From NCBI RefSeq assembly GCF_011386835.1, contig NC_088797.1, forward strand, positions 100,016,264-100,080,263: DNA of 64,000 nt, in the 5' to 3' direction. The notes under the pieces were generated by a model. The model saw only the letters and a list, made by a program, of their open reading frames with translations, did no database searches and was not told where the DNA came from. Position 1 is the stretch's first letter; every line of letters starts with the position of its first letter. This stretch comes from Chrysemys picta bellii. Its lineage: Eukaryota; Chordata; Testudines; Emydidae. Shown here one piece after another: positions 23,280 to 36,547 of the stretch. Both the position numbers and the translations under genes were made by a program.

Positions 23280-26200
23280 GCTGAAATCACTGTTGGTGTG
23301 CGTCAGGGTTTTGCAAACTGACATTCAATCATTTAGTTTATCTGCCAGCTGTGATAATTCTGAAACAGATAGAATTTACATGGCACTGTATGGTTCTCTG
23401 TTATATGGGGTCGTGTCTGTGGCGTATTTGAAGCAATACAATTATACTCATTGTGATGAGGAAATAACTTTGTGGCTCTTTACACATAACTTTTAACTAT
23501 ACCATTTTCATTGTACTTTTTATGATTCTTGGAGAAAAGGAAATGGGAACAATTGCATATTTTAAGTCAGAATTCATCCACTATGTGAACTGGGTACTGT
23601 TTGTAAACCTCTGCTTTTTCTGGTAAAAAAAAGCTGGTTCCTGCAGCATTTAATCAGGCTGTCAAATTCCCATTGACTTCACTGGCAGAGTAGGCTGAGC
23701 AAAGGCTGACTTCAGGATACGGTCCTATATCTTTTGTGCTAGATTTATTACAAAATTCTGTGTGATGTGAGTTTTTTAATCTGAGATCTCTTCTAGGATT
23801 CCTCCATTTTTCTCCCCTGTACTTCCTACTGTGCCTTCAATGGTCCCACATCTTGGTAACCCAGACTCTGGCCAAAGGAAGCTGGATACTTCCCTCCAAC
23901 TGCATTCCTAAGTCAATGAGCATAGGATGGATGTCACTCAAGAGCTCTGAGCCCCTGTTGGCGCAGTTACAATAGAAAGTAAGAATTAAATGCAGGACTT
24001 TAACCTGGCAGGTTGACCAATGATTTTATTTGTGTAATAATTAGAATAAATGGTGTTTCCATAATCAGAAGGCTTCCTGAAGCAGCAGGCAGCACTGAAA
24101 TAAATGTACTGGTGATATTTTATGTAGAAATGTTGGTGACTAATAGAAGTAAGTCAGCCTTACTAAAAGCTTTCAGATTTTTATGAGAAGGGAAATATTT
24201 ATTAGCAAACAATATAAACTACACAAAAAAGAAGAATGTGGGGCTTAAATCATTAGCTGAATCACATTAGGCAATACACAGAGCTCTACTCTTATACATA
24301 TAATCAAGTCAGGCTTTCAGGACCAGCCTTAAGAACAATACAAACAGCAAATATCATTGTTTGAGAACATGCAAAGCCTTAACAACTTAGGGCCTGTTGC
24401 TCCCTCTCATATTGGGGCCAGAGAAGCAGCTAGTCACAACCCATTTATTTCCAGTGCTAGTAGAGGCTGAAGCTACCCAAGGCACAAATATTCAAAAAAT
24501 TCTTTGGGACCTATGAAACAGAACACTGCCCTTGGACACTTTCAATAATGAAGTAGTTCAACTACCCATTCTTTGCAGAGTGAGGCACTGAACAGAGCAG
24601 ATGTTTGTAAGATTTCTGCTGAGAAAAAAATCCCTTCTCACAGAGTTATAAAAAGTTTGAAATATTTTACTTACATTTGCAATATATGTAAAAGAGTGCT
24701 GCAATGGGTATCATGCTGCCTTCAGTGATGGTTAGGAGAGAGATAAACAACAGCTCCTTTCTCTGGATTTTTGGATACACCACACAGTGATCTCTGTAGA
24801 TTCAAGAGTGAAAATTAAAACACCAAACAAGACAATTCATAGAGAGAATATCTGCAAACACAGAAATAACTTTCAACAGCCTAACCTAAAACCTGGTTCC
24901 AGCCTGGGTCACCTGATATGCAGAGTTCTGTTGAAAATCTGGCCTTTTACATTGGTTGAGTTGAGGTCTTCTGAAAATCTGGCCCAAAATGTGCACTTTT
25001 TGTCCAGCCTTTACTTATTAAATGGGCATTAGTGTGAAGGAAAGAATTAAAACCCTTAGAGTTTTGTGGGACAGGATGTATTTCAATCCTCCCTATCACA
25101 ACATGTCTAATTTGGGGATGGGAGCATCTATCGGAAATGACTGTTACATGCTCATATTCTCCCCACCATTCTGCTGTGAGTTCCAGTAAACCCAACTCCT
25201 AATGAGTAGTTTCAGGAGTAATCACTCAAAGTCTGGTGGTGTGTGTGTTGCCAGAGAGAGACAGCAGTCACTATAATAATAATAGAAAAATGGCAATTCA
25301 TTAATGTCAGCTTGCGATGTTCTCATTACACCTGTGCCAGTTTTCTTCCAGGCATATAGAAACAGAGTGATTATTGCTTACATTATTATAATCCCTTAGA
25401 TGAATCTGATTGAATTTGCTAGGCAACGTCTGAAACAGTGTATTACTAGCTCTCAGATCATGCCAGGCATGCGTTTGTATTTGTAATACTTGTTCAGGGC
25501 AAAATTTCCCTCTCCAATCCACTAAAGTCCCCCTCGAGGACTGATGTTGAGATTCCCTCCAGCTTGCAGGGATGGGGTTCTGCATGGCTACTTTGCCCTT
25601 GTCCCATCACCTTTAACGAGGGCTCAAGCAGTGCTAAGGCCTTGTGTGGTTGCTGGGCTCTTGGATGAACCTCACTCAGAAAAGATGCAGAATATATAGC
25701 AGAGCCTCAGCGTGTGTGTGTGTGTGTGCGGGGGGAGAGCAGCAGGTTCTATAATGTGGATCAGAAAAGAAAAATTGTCCTAACCCACAATAGTGGGGGT
25801 GAGCTTCTTATATGCTGTATGCGGTTTGTCAAAAGAAAAACTTCACAGGAAAGACAAAAATGTTTTTATTCTCCTTCTCTACAATTTCTGTCTTTCATTT
25901 TTCTGCATTTTTCTTAGAAACACTACATGCCATGAGCCTGAATCTGAAATGGCTATAGACAGATTCTCCTCACAGCAGAGCCCTGTCCAATATCAGCCAT
26001 TTCCCTATTAGTATAAACAGACTCAGTGGAGCAAGGTTGCTATATTTTCCTTCTCATGCTTTCTTAACTCTTTCCCTAAAGACTACTCTATGGAGTAACC
26101 TCTCTCAGCATGTCGACACCCAGGAATTCTGTTTATTACTTGGTTTGACTTCTGCTCTGACTGTTGATGCTGGTAATTGAAAAGCAGTCTCTTAACTGTT

Positions 26201-27230
26201 GAAAAATCTACCAGTTAGAATGCTAGTCCATAAAGCCATATTTTTCAAGTAGTGTGTATAGAGAGAGTGAGAATGTATCCTGTTAAGATGCATTTCAATC
26301 ACTGTTGTTGAATACAAGGAGGCCCAAAAAGCAGTGCTTTATTCCCAAGTGATTCAAGAAATCTAGCTTAGGGGTGAGTAGAGTGTAGTGTGTGTGTGCT
26401 TAGAGTCTAGTGTGTATGCTTAGAGTCTCTTTTGGCCATAAGATTTTACTGTATTTCATTCAAATGCTAGATTAGATTCAAACACTGCATACTGCATTTT
26501 GCATGCAAAATACATAAATTCTATATATGCATATATTCAGGATTCGACACTCATGTAACTTTCAAAGCAGATGTAATTGCATGTGAATGTGAATTTTTCA
26601 TTACCTCTCAAAAATAACCAATAAAGCTAAGATTCAACACAAGTGTAAACTTCAGAGTAAAATTGTGGGTGGCATTTTATCAAGCCAGACAATATTAGAA
26701 GAATAAAAATACTAGCCTAAGAATTTTCATTTTAGCTACTCATAGTTTAATGGAGAACAGTTTTGGGGGGAGACTCTGTAAGTAGATGTGAGAAATCAAG
26801 CATATATGGGCTATATTGTAACAGCAATGGAAAAAATAATGGGTCCTCTGTTCTGAGCTCTTGAGTTCCCTAATCCCATGAAGAACTACAGCAAATGTGA
26901 GATCTCCACACAGGTGCTTGACAATACTAAATGTACACATTTTAATGGTGATTAAAATACCACAGCTGCAAAAGAGCAGCTGGGGAAACGAAGGAGGAAA
27001 ATTTCACAGTGGTTGGTTCTGGAGAAGCTTTAACAAAGTTACTGCAGTGTAGTTGTTTAAAAAAGCTTGACATAAAATGCAGAATATACAAAATGCAGAG
27101 ACAAATCCTTAGGAGGGAAAAGCTGCAAAGTCCTCTGGGAATGAAAAGGGCTATAAAAACCCAGATGATCACATTCAGGGTCATGGAGAGAGTGCTACTG
27201 AGACAGAAACTTTCTTTCCCAGGCCTCAAA
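23280..27230. other. Intergenic; nothing recognised beyond short repeats
   Basis: It holds a GT microsatellite at 25711, a 'cccattgacttcactgg' repeat piece near 23670, and a short 'gcttagagtcta' duplication near 26398-26428. Confidence 0.55.
25711..25730 (+). repeat. (GT)n microsatellite
   Basis: About nine GT units followed by a G run. Confidence 0.9.
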
Positions 27231-27495
27231 GGGTACGTCTATACTGCAAAAAAACACCACCAAGAAATACCCACGGCAGCAAGTCTCAGAGCCTGGGTCA
27301 ACTGACTTGGGCTTACCCTATGGGCTAAAAATAGCAGTGTAGATGTTCCCACTTAGGCTTTGAAACTGGGAGGTGGGGGTGTCTTGAGCTCAAGCGGGAA
27401 TGTCTTCACTGCTATTTTTAGCCCCATAGTGCGAGCCCAAGTCAGTTGACCCAGGCTCTGAGACTTGCTGTGGCGCGTCTTTATTTGCAGCTTAG
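27231..27495. mobile_element. Foldback MITE, copy A
   Basis: Long inverted arms: 27274-27350 (from cggcagcaagtctcagagcc to cagtgtagatgttccc) pair with 27399-27475 (gggaatgtcttcactgctat to gagacttgctgtgg) with few mismatches, leaving a loop of about 50 bp. The left outer end is gggtacgtctatactgca; the right outer end is degraded. No coding capacity. It shares the arm motifs 'ctatttttag' and 'acttgggct' with the elements at 33429 and 53059. Confidence 0.78.
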
Positions 27496-27558
27496 CCAGA
27501 TGTCCAAAGTGAAGTCTGAGGTAGAGGAACTTAACTATGGGAGAAAATCCATCTAAGG

Positions 27559-28186
27559 GTCATAGGCACAGGAAGTAAGGGTGAGGGGGGGTGCTGCAGC
27601 ACCCCCAGGTTTTATGTGAGGCTGCCGGGCCTGCGCCTGGGGCTCCACTTCCTGGATTGGGTCCTGGGGGATGGCCCCGCATTCTGCTCCCCAGCCGCTG
27701 GCTCCACGCCTGGGGCCCTGATCCCAGCCCTCTGCCCGGGACTCCGCTCCACAGCCCTGCGCCCGGGTCCTGGTCACTGGCCCCGCTCCCCAGGCACTAG
27801 CCCCATGCCCAGCACTCCACTCCCCATCTCCCCACCTGGGGCTCAGGTCCCAGCAACCGGCCACACTCCCCTGCTCTGCTCCTAGGGCCCTGACACCACC
27901 CCCCACTCCCAGGGCTTCACTCCCAGGGCCCCGCATCCGGCCCCATGGCGGGGGCTCTGCTCCTGGCCCCGCACATGGGGTCCCAGCTGCTGGCCCCTGC
28001 CCAGGGGTCTGCTTTTGGCCCCATGCCCGCCCCCAGCTGTGGCCACAGCCTCGGACCCTTACCCCTGTCCAGGTTTCCCCCTCCAGGAGCCACAGCCCTG
28101 CTCCCAGCCTCAATTAGGTGGGGGGCGTGGACAGGGGTAAGGAGGCTGGCTTTCAGCACCCCCCACTACTAAAAATGTTCCAGTGC
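27559..28186. repeat. GC-rich interspersed repeat with degenerate inverted ends
   Basis: The left end 'ataggcacaggaagtaaggg', then 'ggggggtgctgcagcacccc', and the complement of the right end, 'agtggcactggaacattttt', then 'gtggggggtgctgaaag', resemble each other, suggesting a DNA-transposon-like repeat. The interior is a GC-rich, roughly periodic series of 'ccccagcc', 'ctggctcc' and 'gggccc' words. Its composition is far above the surrounding AT-rich DNA. Open frames of up to 186 codons on both strands come from this low-complexity composition and are not genes. Confidence 0.55.
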
Positions 28187-28332
28187 CACTGCCAAGGGTT
28201 GAAGAGAACTGGTGGTAGCAGCCCAGTCTACGTATTTTGTGATCTTTATTATGCTCTATTGTGTTTTTCTTAAGTGCAATAATAAACATCAGTATCTATA
28301 CTTTATTATGTATTCAGCACAAAATCGCTGTG

Positions 28333-28989
28333 TGTAGTGGGGTGATCACCCCACTCCGGCCCAGGAAGGGTAAAAGCAGCCCTGGAGAGGGTGCAGCGGA
28401 GACAGCTAGGCTGATTAGAAAAGCAGCCACAGCTGTGGGCCACCTAATCAGGGCCCAGCTGGCCCTTATAAGAGGGCTGGGGCCAGAAGCTGAACACACA
28501 GAGAGTCTCTCTCTAGCCGTTGAGAGCGATGGGCCTGGCTGCTGAACAGAATGCCTAGAGTGGAGCAGGGCTGGGGGAAGGCCAGAGGACCTGGGGAGCT
28601 CCAACCTGGCATACCACTCCCCCAGACTGCAGGCCTTGTTAAAGGCCAACAAGGGTACTGGGGTTGCAGAGAGGGCAGCCCAAGGGTAGGCAGAGGCAAC
28701 AGGTTCAAACCCTCCTTGCTGATGATGAGTGGCAATTATACTGCAGTCCACCCCAGTGAGCAGGGGCTAGACGGTGACTGGTGGTAGCCAAAGACTGAGG
28801 CGAGGTGGTTGGGGGTTCCCTGAGGAGGGGAGACCCAGCGAGACTGTGGGGTACTGCAGGCTGAGAAACCCTGACGTAGAGGGGAACTGGGGTCCGGGAG
28901 AGACACGGGGGCCAGTGGCAAGGCGAGACACTGGCCTGCAGAGGGCCTGGACAACCAGAGGGCCACCAGTGAGTCGTCACACCATTACA
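28333..28989 (+). mobile_element. Solo LTR (gypsy-like)
   Basis: The 657-bp segment begins TGTAGTGGGGTGATCACCCC and ends GTCGTCACACCATTACA. A TATA-like ccttataagagggctggg lies near 28465. The flanks ctgtg and gtgtg are a near-match for a 5-bp target duplication. No gag or pol is adjacent. It is GC-rich relative to its surroundings, and the several long open frames in it on both strands arise from this composition. Confidence 0.62.
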
Positions 28990-29343
28990 GTGTGCAAGGC
29001 ACTGTGCAGACAAATAGAAGACATGAGGCCTGATTCTCCCCTACCTTGCAGCTTGTGTAGTCATTCTCACTTTTACAAAGTGAGACTAAAATTCTACCGT
29101 TCTAATTTAACGGTGTTTTACATCTGCTTTGTACAGGCTGTGCTGTGCAGTACACCACAGTGCAAGGCTGTGAAGAATCATGCCTGTGGTGGCTGCTTCT
29201 ATTTCATGTTGGCGTGTGATTCTTCCTTTCTGCATTGATGCTGCTATTGGGATAGCATGCGAATGAGAAAAGCAGGCTCCTTCAAAGAGCACCCAAGCAT
29301 GTGTTTCGAAAAGTGTGTGCGCACATAAGTAGGGAATTGTGTG

Positions 29344-29420
<77 letters not shown>

Positions 29421-31065
29421 TGAGTATTGAAAACATGAAAATCAACAATGCACAATCTGAAAACTTGGAGGCTGCCTTACTACTGCATATGTGTGATCTG
29501 GTGGTGCCAGTAAACATAATTTGATCATCTTGGAACACTGGTACCTCCAAAAATTTGAAGGAGCCATATACATCAGAGAACCTTTTAGTAGGTTTTGATC
29601 TATCATTAATATTTGAAACTATTTTATTAAAACAAATAAAAAAATCTGGTATTTTCATATCACTACCTGTACTCCTTAAAGTTAAACCAGTGCTTAAATG
29701 CTTTACTGAATCAGGACTCAAAATAAAACCAAAACAAAACTGATTTACTGATGGCCCTGGCTCTTCATGAAGTTAATCTGGTTTATTTATCTGTACAATT
29801 CAATTAATCAGTTGTCTGTGAGATAGTTATAATATCTTCGCTACTAGTCCTCTAAATCGCATGTTTTGGTTTCCGTTTCATGATTAGATAAACATGCAGT
29901 CATTACTGGTATTAATATGGGCTCATGCAAATTTTAAAATTCTTTTCCAAAAACACTTATTCATGGATCTTTGGAATTCACTTCTTGCAAATATTCATGT
30001 CAATAAAACATGATTGCATGAATGAATGTGCCTGGAAAGTAAACATGTAAAAAAGGATGTGAGCATAACCAGAGCAAATACATTATAAGATAACTTACAT
30101 GAGTATATATAGGGGGAAAATGTCTAGTATTTACAAAGCTCTAGAATTGATCCACTTGTAGTAGTCAAATCTAATTGTCTTTATAGCACAGTGTGGGGAA
30201 TGAAATATCTACGATAATAAAAACCCTTAATGAATTATTTCATTATAAACATTTTATTAATCCCAACTGATTAAAAAACACCAAAATGATCAAAACAACA
30301 TCCAAATAACATTTGAGCTGACAGCACCCTCTTCTGATTGCTAGATAAAACTGACTAAAACCTCTACTGAAAGTATTGCAAAATCCTTAGTCTCATTGAA
30401 TTGCACCATAACAAGGATTACAGAGAGACAAACTGCTTGGAAGGAGAAGGCAGTAATTTCATTTCCACTGCAAACCACCCCCCCTCCATCTAAACTTAGG
30501 CTTTAATTTTTATAAGAAGAGGAAAGCCTTTTCCAATCACTTCTAGGTATAGACCCTTTACTTTACCTGTGGTCAGTTGTGATGCTTATTATTCTTGCAA
30601 AATATTGCCCTTCTAGCTAAGAACTCTGGCACCCAGAGACTTTCCTGTGATTTCTCCATTTTAGTCTGCTCTTCCTAGCCTCACAGAGTGAAAGGCTGCC
30701 TCATGCAGACTTTACTCTGATCTTCTCTGATACCTTTCCAGGTTGTATTCCTGGGATCTCTCTCTGGACCAGGGAACTGCTAATACTCTCTCCTACATCT
30801 TCTTGGAAACAATCTGTTTAGCTGATTCAGGGTAGAATTTGGGTCCATCAGTATGTCGCTCTTTCAGTTCAAAGCTGCAGCAGCTGTGTCCCCTGCTGGT
30901 GAAGGACAATAATTATGCTTCTAAAGCCCATTACAATAGCAATTGCCTAGCACAAAGATAGGGAAAAGAGATAGAGAGAGAATTAAGATGAATAATGCCA
31001 TGATGGAACTAGTTTTAATAGAATAACTTAACTGTGTGTCATAGGCCTTATATTAATACGCTCAA
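28990..31065. other. Intergenic; microsatellite only
   Basis: Apart from the CA/TA microsatellite and a faint 'gcctgattctcccct' repeat piece near 29027, I see nothing. Confidence 0.55.
29344..29421 (+). repeat. Compound (CA)n(TA)n microsatellite
   Basis: A CG/CA start, about 13 CA units, about 19 TA units, then a short CA run. It accounts for the YI-repeat and HT-repeat open frames that cross it on both strands. Confidence 0.95.
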
Positions 31066-31165
31066 ATGGAGGTTCTCCTCTAGCTCAAGTATCCCAGTTC
31101 TGTGCTTTTGAAGCAGAAAAGTCTGTGTTCTATCCCAAATGCAGCAGTGGTAGGTGACTGATCTC
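31066..31165 (+). mobile_element. tRNA-derived SINE fragment
   Basis: 'ggaggttctcctctagctca' then 'agt' gives an A box-like tagctcaagt. 'ctgtgcttttgaagcagaaa' follows, then a B box-like gtgttctatccca at 31125-31137. It is too diverged and mispaired to be a working tRNA. It is similar in layout to the copy at 6190-6300. Confidence 0.5.
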
Positions 31166-32736
31166 ATGAGCATTTATCTCTATGTCCATCTCTTCACATG
31201 TACTGCTGGAACATCCTCCATCTCCTCACTGCAACTGCCTTTTCAAAAGCTCCAGCAGAAAAACCTTCCTTGCTAAACAAGAAAAGCAAACGGAACAGTA
31301 ATTTAAAATATCTGCTTAGAAATGACATCATCACTAAATTTCCCTTAGGAAACTGTGAACATTTTCTAGGCTGCTATGAGAGATTGATCTGTACTTCTAC
31401 AATATACCTGTGCTCTATAACGTAACCCCCCAGGACTTTGAAAATCTCCCATAATCCAATGATTCTGGTATCTGTTCCAGCACCTATGACACAAGTATCC
31501 AGAGAGCTGTGTAAGTGCAGTGGTGTAGTACAGTGTGAATGTGGCTGTAGGGAAAACCTGCAATGGGCCTGAACCCACAACAGCCTGGCTCGTGAGAGCA
31601 CACTGCCCTGCTGGTGCTTACAGCAATGCTAAATAACCACTTCATTTACCAACAGCTCAGTTCTTTAGTGTGAACATGGCCTTAGCTGACCATGAATTTG
31701 GTACAGAGAGTGCGTTAAATGAGAGTTTGTTATGAGGACTGGTTAGAAGTTTTCACACACAGTTTTTTTCATTGAAAAATAGCCTTTTTCAAAAATGAAA
31801 CTGAACCTGTATAACTTTATCATTTTAGATGGTAACCGTTGCTCACATAGATAAGGCTAAAAGTGGGCTGGACTGCTCTGGGATTCAGAATTCAACAAAA
31901 ATGCTTCTCTCCTCAGAGGTGGGGAGGCTTTGCCTGGGCCAGCAGGGGAAAGAAAACCCTTCGACTCTTTAAGAACTGCACCACTCTCTGCTCCTTGTGG
32001 GCACTCAGCCTCCTCTTGGGCTTGAAGACAGGGTCCCTTGCCTGGCTGGTTGGAGGGAAGGGTATAGCAAAGCCTGTTAGCTCCTGTACAACTAAGAGGG
32101 AAGTTTATAAGCTCTTCCTCCAGTCTAGGGCTGCCAATCTGCATTGTGAAGAGAAGGGGCAGGGAGGCATGCAGCAGAGTAGCCTGCTGCAGTTACACAC
32201 GGTTGGGCAACCTCGAGCAGTTGGTGGGGTCCCTAGGAGCATAAGGGTGCCCAGCAGGGTTCTAGTAGGACTGCCTAAAAATCACCCTCCAGCGGCGCAG
32301 CCAGATCAGTAGGAGGTAGCACCTGGGGCAGGCCAGGGGCTGTGCCCCTCACACACACAGCAGAACCCAGAGCTTTTTCCCTTGTGAGGTGACACACACC
32401 CCGCTTGCCCCAGGAGGATGGCAGCAAGTGCAGATGGTTTCCCTTGGCGAAGATCTCTCCTTAGCTGGGAGTGAGTCTGGAGGGGCAGAGTGGTTGGCAT
32501 ACTTGCTGAGCTCTCCACCTCCCTTACCCCTTACCCCCTCCACTCCCCACCCCCAAGCAGCGAGGGGCAGGAAGGAGTAATGGGGAAGAAATCAGGAATT
32601 TTCCCATGGGCTGAAATAATTGACTAGGTGGGAAGGAGAAAGCCCATTCTCAGGAAACTTAGGGGTAGCCCTAAAGCTGAGATGCCCATAAGGTTTCCCT
32701 GGGGGGCTGGGGGCTCCTTTACATGAGGTTTGTGCT

Positions 32737-35235
32737 TTACCCTAGATTCTCCAGGAGATAGCAGTGGCCTGGCGTATAGTCTTCACATGTTGCCAGCAGC
32801 TGAGCTGTCAGACTAGAATGGGACTGTGGATTGCCTGGGTTCCAGTGCTCATACATTAGGGTGTAGGTAAAGCACCCCAGTGTGGTGGAATCTGGGGGTT
32901 GGCCCCTTGCAGATGATACATAGGGGCAGGATCGGGTAATGGCAGCAGTCATCAGAACATGGGTCCTTCCAGCAGGCAAACGGATCAGCACCTTGGATTC
33001 CAGCTCGGAGAGGGAATGTAGGGACAGAAGTTAAGGCCATTGAGAAGCTCCCACGGTGTGTGTGGTGAGAGGTGGGACGTACCATGTGGTGAGTGCCACC
33101 ACAGCTATCAGTCCCAATCTTTCTTTCAGCAAGGCAGTCTTAAGCAGGGTTGGCTGCTCCAATCATAGTGCACCTTCTCAAAGCCAATAGAGATAATACT
33201 GAAAGGGAAATATATAGAAATTATCTGTGTGTGTGATAGTGAAGCCATGATAGCAGGCAGAGCAGTCAAGCTGGAGTCCTGGTCTTTGCAAGCAACAATG
33301 TGTCTTTCAATGAGGGCAAATGCTGTGGGAACTTACACAAATACAGAGGTTTAAAAAAATATTGGCACCCACAGAGCACCCAGAGGAGGTGACACTCCGT
33401 AAGAACGGGGTGCGGGAGGGATCAGTCAGGGTATGTCTACACTGCAGCTGAGAGGTGCGATTCCTGGGTGTGTAGACAGACTTACACTAGCTAGGTTTTA
33501 GATAGTGTGCTAATAGTAGCAGTGTGGACATTGCAGCCCAGGTGATGACTCAGGCTAGCCACCTGAGCTCAGACCCGGGGGGGTCAGGCTGGCTTGGACT
33601 CTGGTAGCTAGCCCAAGTTGCCTTTCCTGCCTCAACATCCATACTGCTATTTTTAGTATGCTAGTGCAAATCTGTCTATCTGCCAGGGGAATCGCACCTC
33701 CGAGCTGCAGTGCTGACATATTCCCCAGGTGTTCCCCATGGGTATGGGAATGGCCTCACTGTACTGAACTCAAGGTGCTAGCTATGGGTGCTCCAGTGGG
33801 ATTACCATGACAAGGGAGAGAATATTGTGGAAAGGGTGCTCAGTTGAATAAAAGATACCGGATAAAGCTGTAGATTTGATAGATTCCAGACTTCCAAGTC
33901 CTTAGAGTGTTTACATTGCTCAGTAAGACGTAGGATTTATTTTAAAAAGAGGGTGGGGGGAGTTGCAGGGTAGTGCATATGTGAGCCTCTTTTTTGATGG
34001 GTGTGCCCAAAAAGGCACCTGGGGAATATTGTTTGAGACTCTACTTTTATATGAGGAAATTAATGACACAGAATAATGATCAGTCTATTCTTCCTTCATC
34101 CTGCTCCCTCCTGTGAGGGCTTGCAAATTAGAGGAAGGCTCACATTAAGATGCTTTCTTGGCTACTCCCAATGCTCCTTGTACTTTAGTCTGATGCATTT
34201 TTTTTTATTATGAAGGTCACTTTCTTTTGACAGGCCAAGCCTACAGACACTCTCATAATGTTAAAGAAAACAAAACAAAACCCACAACTGAGGGGTGACA
34301 AGGCAAGTCATAGTGCTATAAGAGGGTGGGGAGGCTGGGATTGGCTCTGTCAAAACAGTACATACAGACTGGCTTTGTGTGGCGGTTGCTGGTGCCAGGC
34401 CGCTCTTTCTTCACAGGGAAGGTAGTTACCTCAGAAAAGCAAGTGTCCGTCTGTGGTGATATCAAAGAGTGCAAGTTGTTCAGTATTGGAGTGGTTACAT
34501 CCACAGCACAGCTTGGAACAGGAGCCCAACAGCTTCCGGCTAACAATGACAGTATCCAAATGCATACAAGGGTACAGAGGCCCCTGTTGAGAGGGATAAT
34601 TCAGTGGTATATATGTGCTAAACTCTTCCTGCTTATCCCTTCCTTCAGGATCAAGAGAACAAGTCAGAGGCATTGGTGACAAGATGTGAGTGCAGTACTG
34701 TGCATTTGGCGCACAGTTGTGTGGCCAGTTCTGGAAATTCACAGCTGGATTTCAGTGATGAGGGAGCTGGGAGTTGGCATGAATGGAGGGACACATTCTG
34801 CAGTCAGTGGATGATGCTCTTGCATTCTTTGGTCAGGGAGGGGCCATGTGAAGGGATCAATGTATACCTGGGTGGGAATTAGTAAAGAGGTGGAGCTAAG
34901 GATTAGGACAAGGAGAAATGGGGTGGTGGTGAAGCTTGATCTTTTCCCCAACAGTAATTGTAACCTGGCCTGAGATGTTGCAGCAGAGGTTTCTGGCAGG
35001 CCTGCCTGGCCTTCGCAGGTGGAAAAGGCCATGAGAGGATAGATCAGCTGGTGGGTAAATTCAGGATTTTTTTTTTTTTTGGCTACATTTGAACTGGATG
35101 GTGTCAATAGACCCCTTCCAGTCTGAAATCTGGCACAGAACCCATATCAGGAGCAGGTTCTCATCCAGGGATTCAAATACTAACAAATAGCCTTCCCGCC
35201 ATGCTGTCACCAGGTTGGAAAGATTGTCTGTACAG
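32737..35235 (-). other. Unidentified stretch with coding-like minus-strand frames
   Basis: Minus-strand frames at 33045-32737, 34742-34431 and 35107-34739, plus a 43-codon open stretch at about 35223-35095 (starting NLVTAWREGYLLVFESLDEN), read more like protein than the AT-rich surroundings. They are in different frames, lack clear splice sites, and are interrupted by the MITE at 33429. They could be remnants of an old retrogene or retroelement, or chance in a GC-richer patch. I do not recognise a family. Confidence 0.2.
33429..33727. mobile_element. Foldback MITE, copy B
   Basis: The outer arm gggtatgtctacactgcagc, then tgagaggtgcgattcc (33429-33464), pairs with ggaatcgcacctccgagctg, cagtgctgacatattcc (33688-33724). 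Inner blocks 'tagtgtgctaatagtagcag' and 'actgctatttttagtatgct' also pair. It is about 295 bp with no coding potential. It belongs to the same family as copies A and C. The target duplication is not clear. Confidence 0.75.
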
Positions 35236-36547
35236 TGGGAGCTTTAATGTCTTTGCTGATAACAATTTAGAGGCAGCTAACATCAGTACTTGCAGGAATT
35301 TACAGCAGAGTTCATTCTAGTGTTCATCAGCCAGGTTGGGATAATTTGTTCATGCAGTGATCAGTTTAATCAGCCTAATAGAATCCTGCTGTTCAGATTC
35401 CCAATGTTTCAGCAAGATCTTCTAAGTAGGGAAACTTTTCCAAAAAAATTGTGTTCTCTTTTAAAATTATGTAGATCCCAGTAGTGTGAATTGTTAGCAG
35501 TAATGCAGTGAAATACTTGAAAACGTTTATTCGGGGTTATTAAATCTTTATAGGAAAAACAGGATAGTCCTCAATCAGTCTGTAGTGCAGCTGGCAGACT
35601 GAACTGGAAAGGCTATAATAATAGTGGAGGCATATTGACAACCCATGGGAAGAATTAGCCATGTTCAGAGTGATAGGGATAAAGAAAATGTCATGTTCGC
35701 ATCAGTAAAGCACTAGGTGTTATAGTTATTATGTCAGTTTATACTCAGGCAAATAGTGGTGAGCATATAGGTGCTTTAAACAATCCATAGCTAGGTAGGG
35801 TAGTCTGGATTTGTAAGGAGGACCAAAATATCTGAACTCTGGAATAAAAAACAAGAGCCCCCAGTAGTCCACCTGACAATGTTGCTTTGTTTGCTTTTAA
35901 TTAATCTGTCACTGCAAACATGACCTAGTTGCCATAGTACAGATGTCAGCTTGCAACAACCTTCCCCTAGAGCCATCCATAACTAGGATTTGACATTTAT
36001 ATCTGCTTACCCAGTCATGAAGAGTAGTTAATTAGCTCCATCTACTGCTGCATGAAGTGAACTGTACCAATAGTAGTAAGTTCTTTAGTGGTCTCCTTGG
36101 ATTGCTCTCTTCACTGTAATTCTAGGGCTCCTTGCTTCACCACTCAACTGGCAAAATATTTTAGTGGGAAGAAGAAAGGGGACAGTTTAATTAGTTTTCT
36201 GTTTCTTGTAATCTCTTTTGGTTTGTATAATGTATCTTTTCCTCTGTGTGTGGCTTTTTTGATTGCTTTTTTTGAGTTTTTGGGTGAAGTTTGTTTCGTC
36301 TTGGCTTTTCTTTGGCTTGCTTTTCCCTTAGTTTGAGAGCAAAGATGGTGCTTCAATAGTAATTCTTGGGAACAGTCTACAGAAGAACAACGATAAGTGA
36401 GATCCTCAAGCTACTAGTGTCTTGAATGGCCCAACAATTCTGTTTCATGAAAAATTTTGAGGTTTCAAAATTTGTTTTCCTTCTGCATCAGAACAAAAAT
36501 AAAATTCTGGAATTTTTCAAGAAAAAACAAGACCAAGAGAGTGACCC

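Noticed and set aside
27553..28113. 186-codon minus-strand open frame
   Set aside because: Gly/Pro/Ala/Trp-rich translation of a GC-rich repeat, with open frames on both strands; no domain.
29107..29721. 204-codon minus-strand open frame
   Set aside because: Includes translation of the CA/TA microsatellite (alternating YI and CV); the rest has no motif.
31066..31165. Possible tRNA gene
   Set aside because: A- and B-box-like sequences exist but the arms do not pair and similar fragments recur, so it is a SINE relic.
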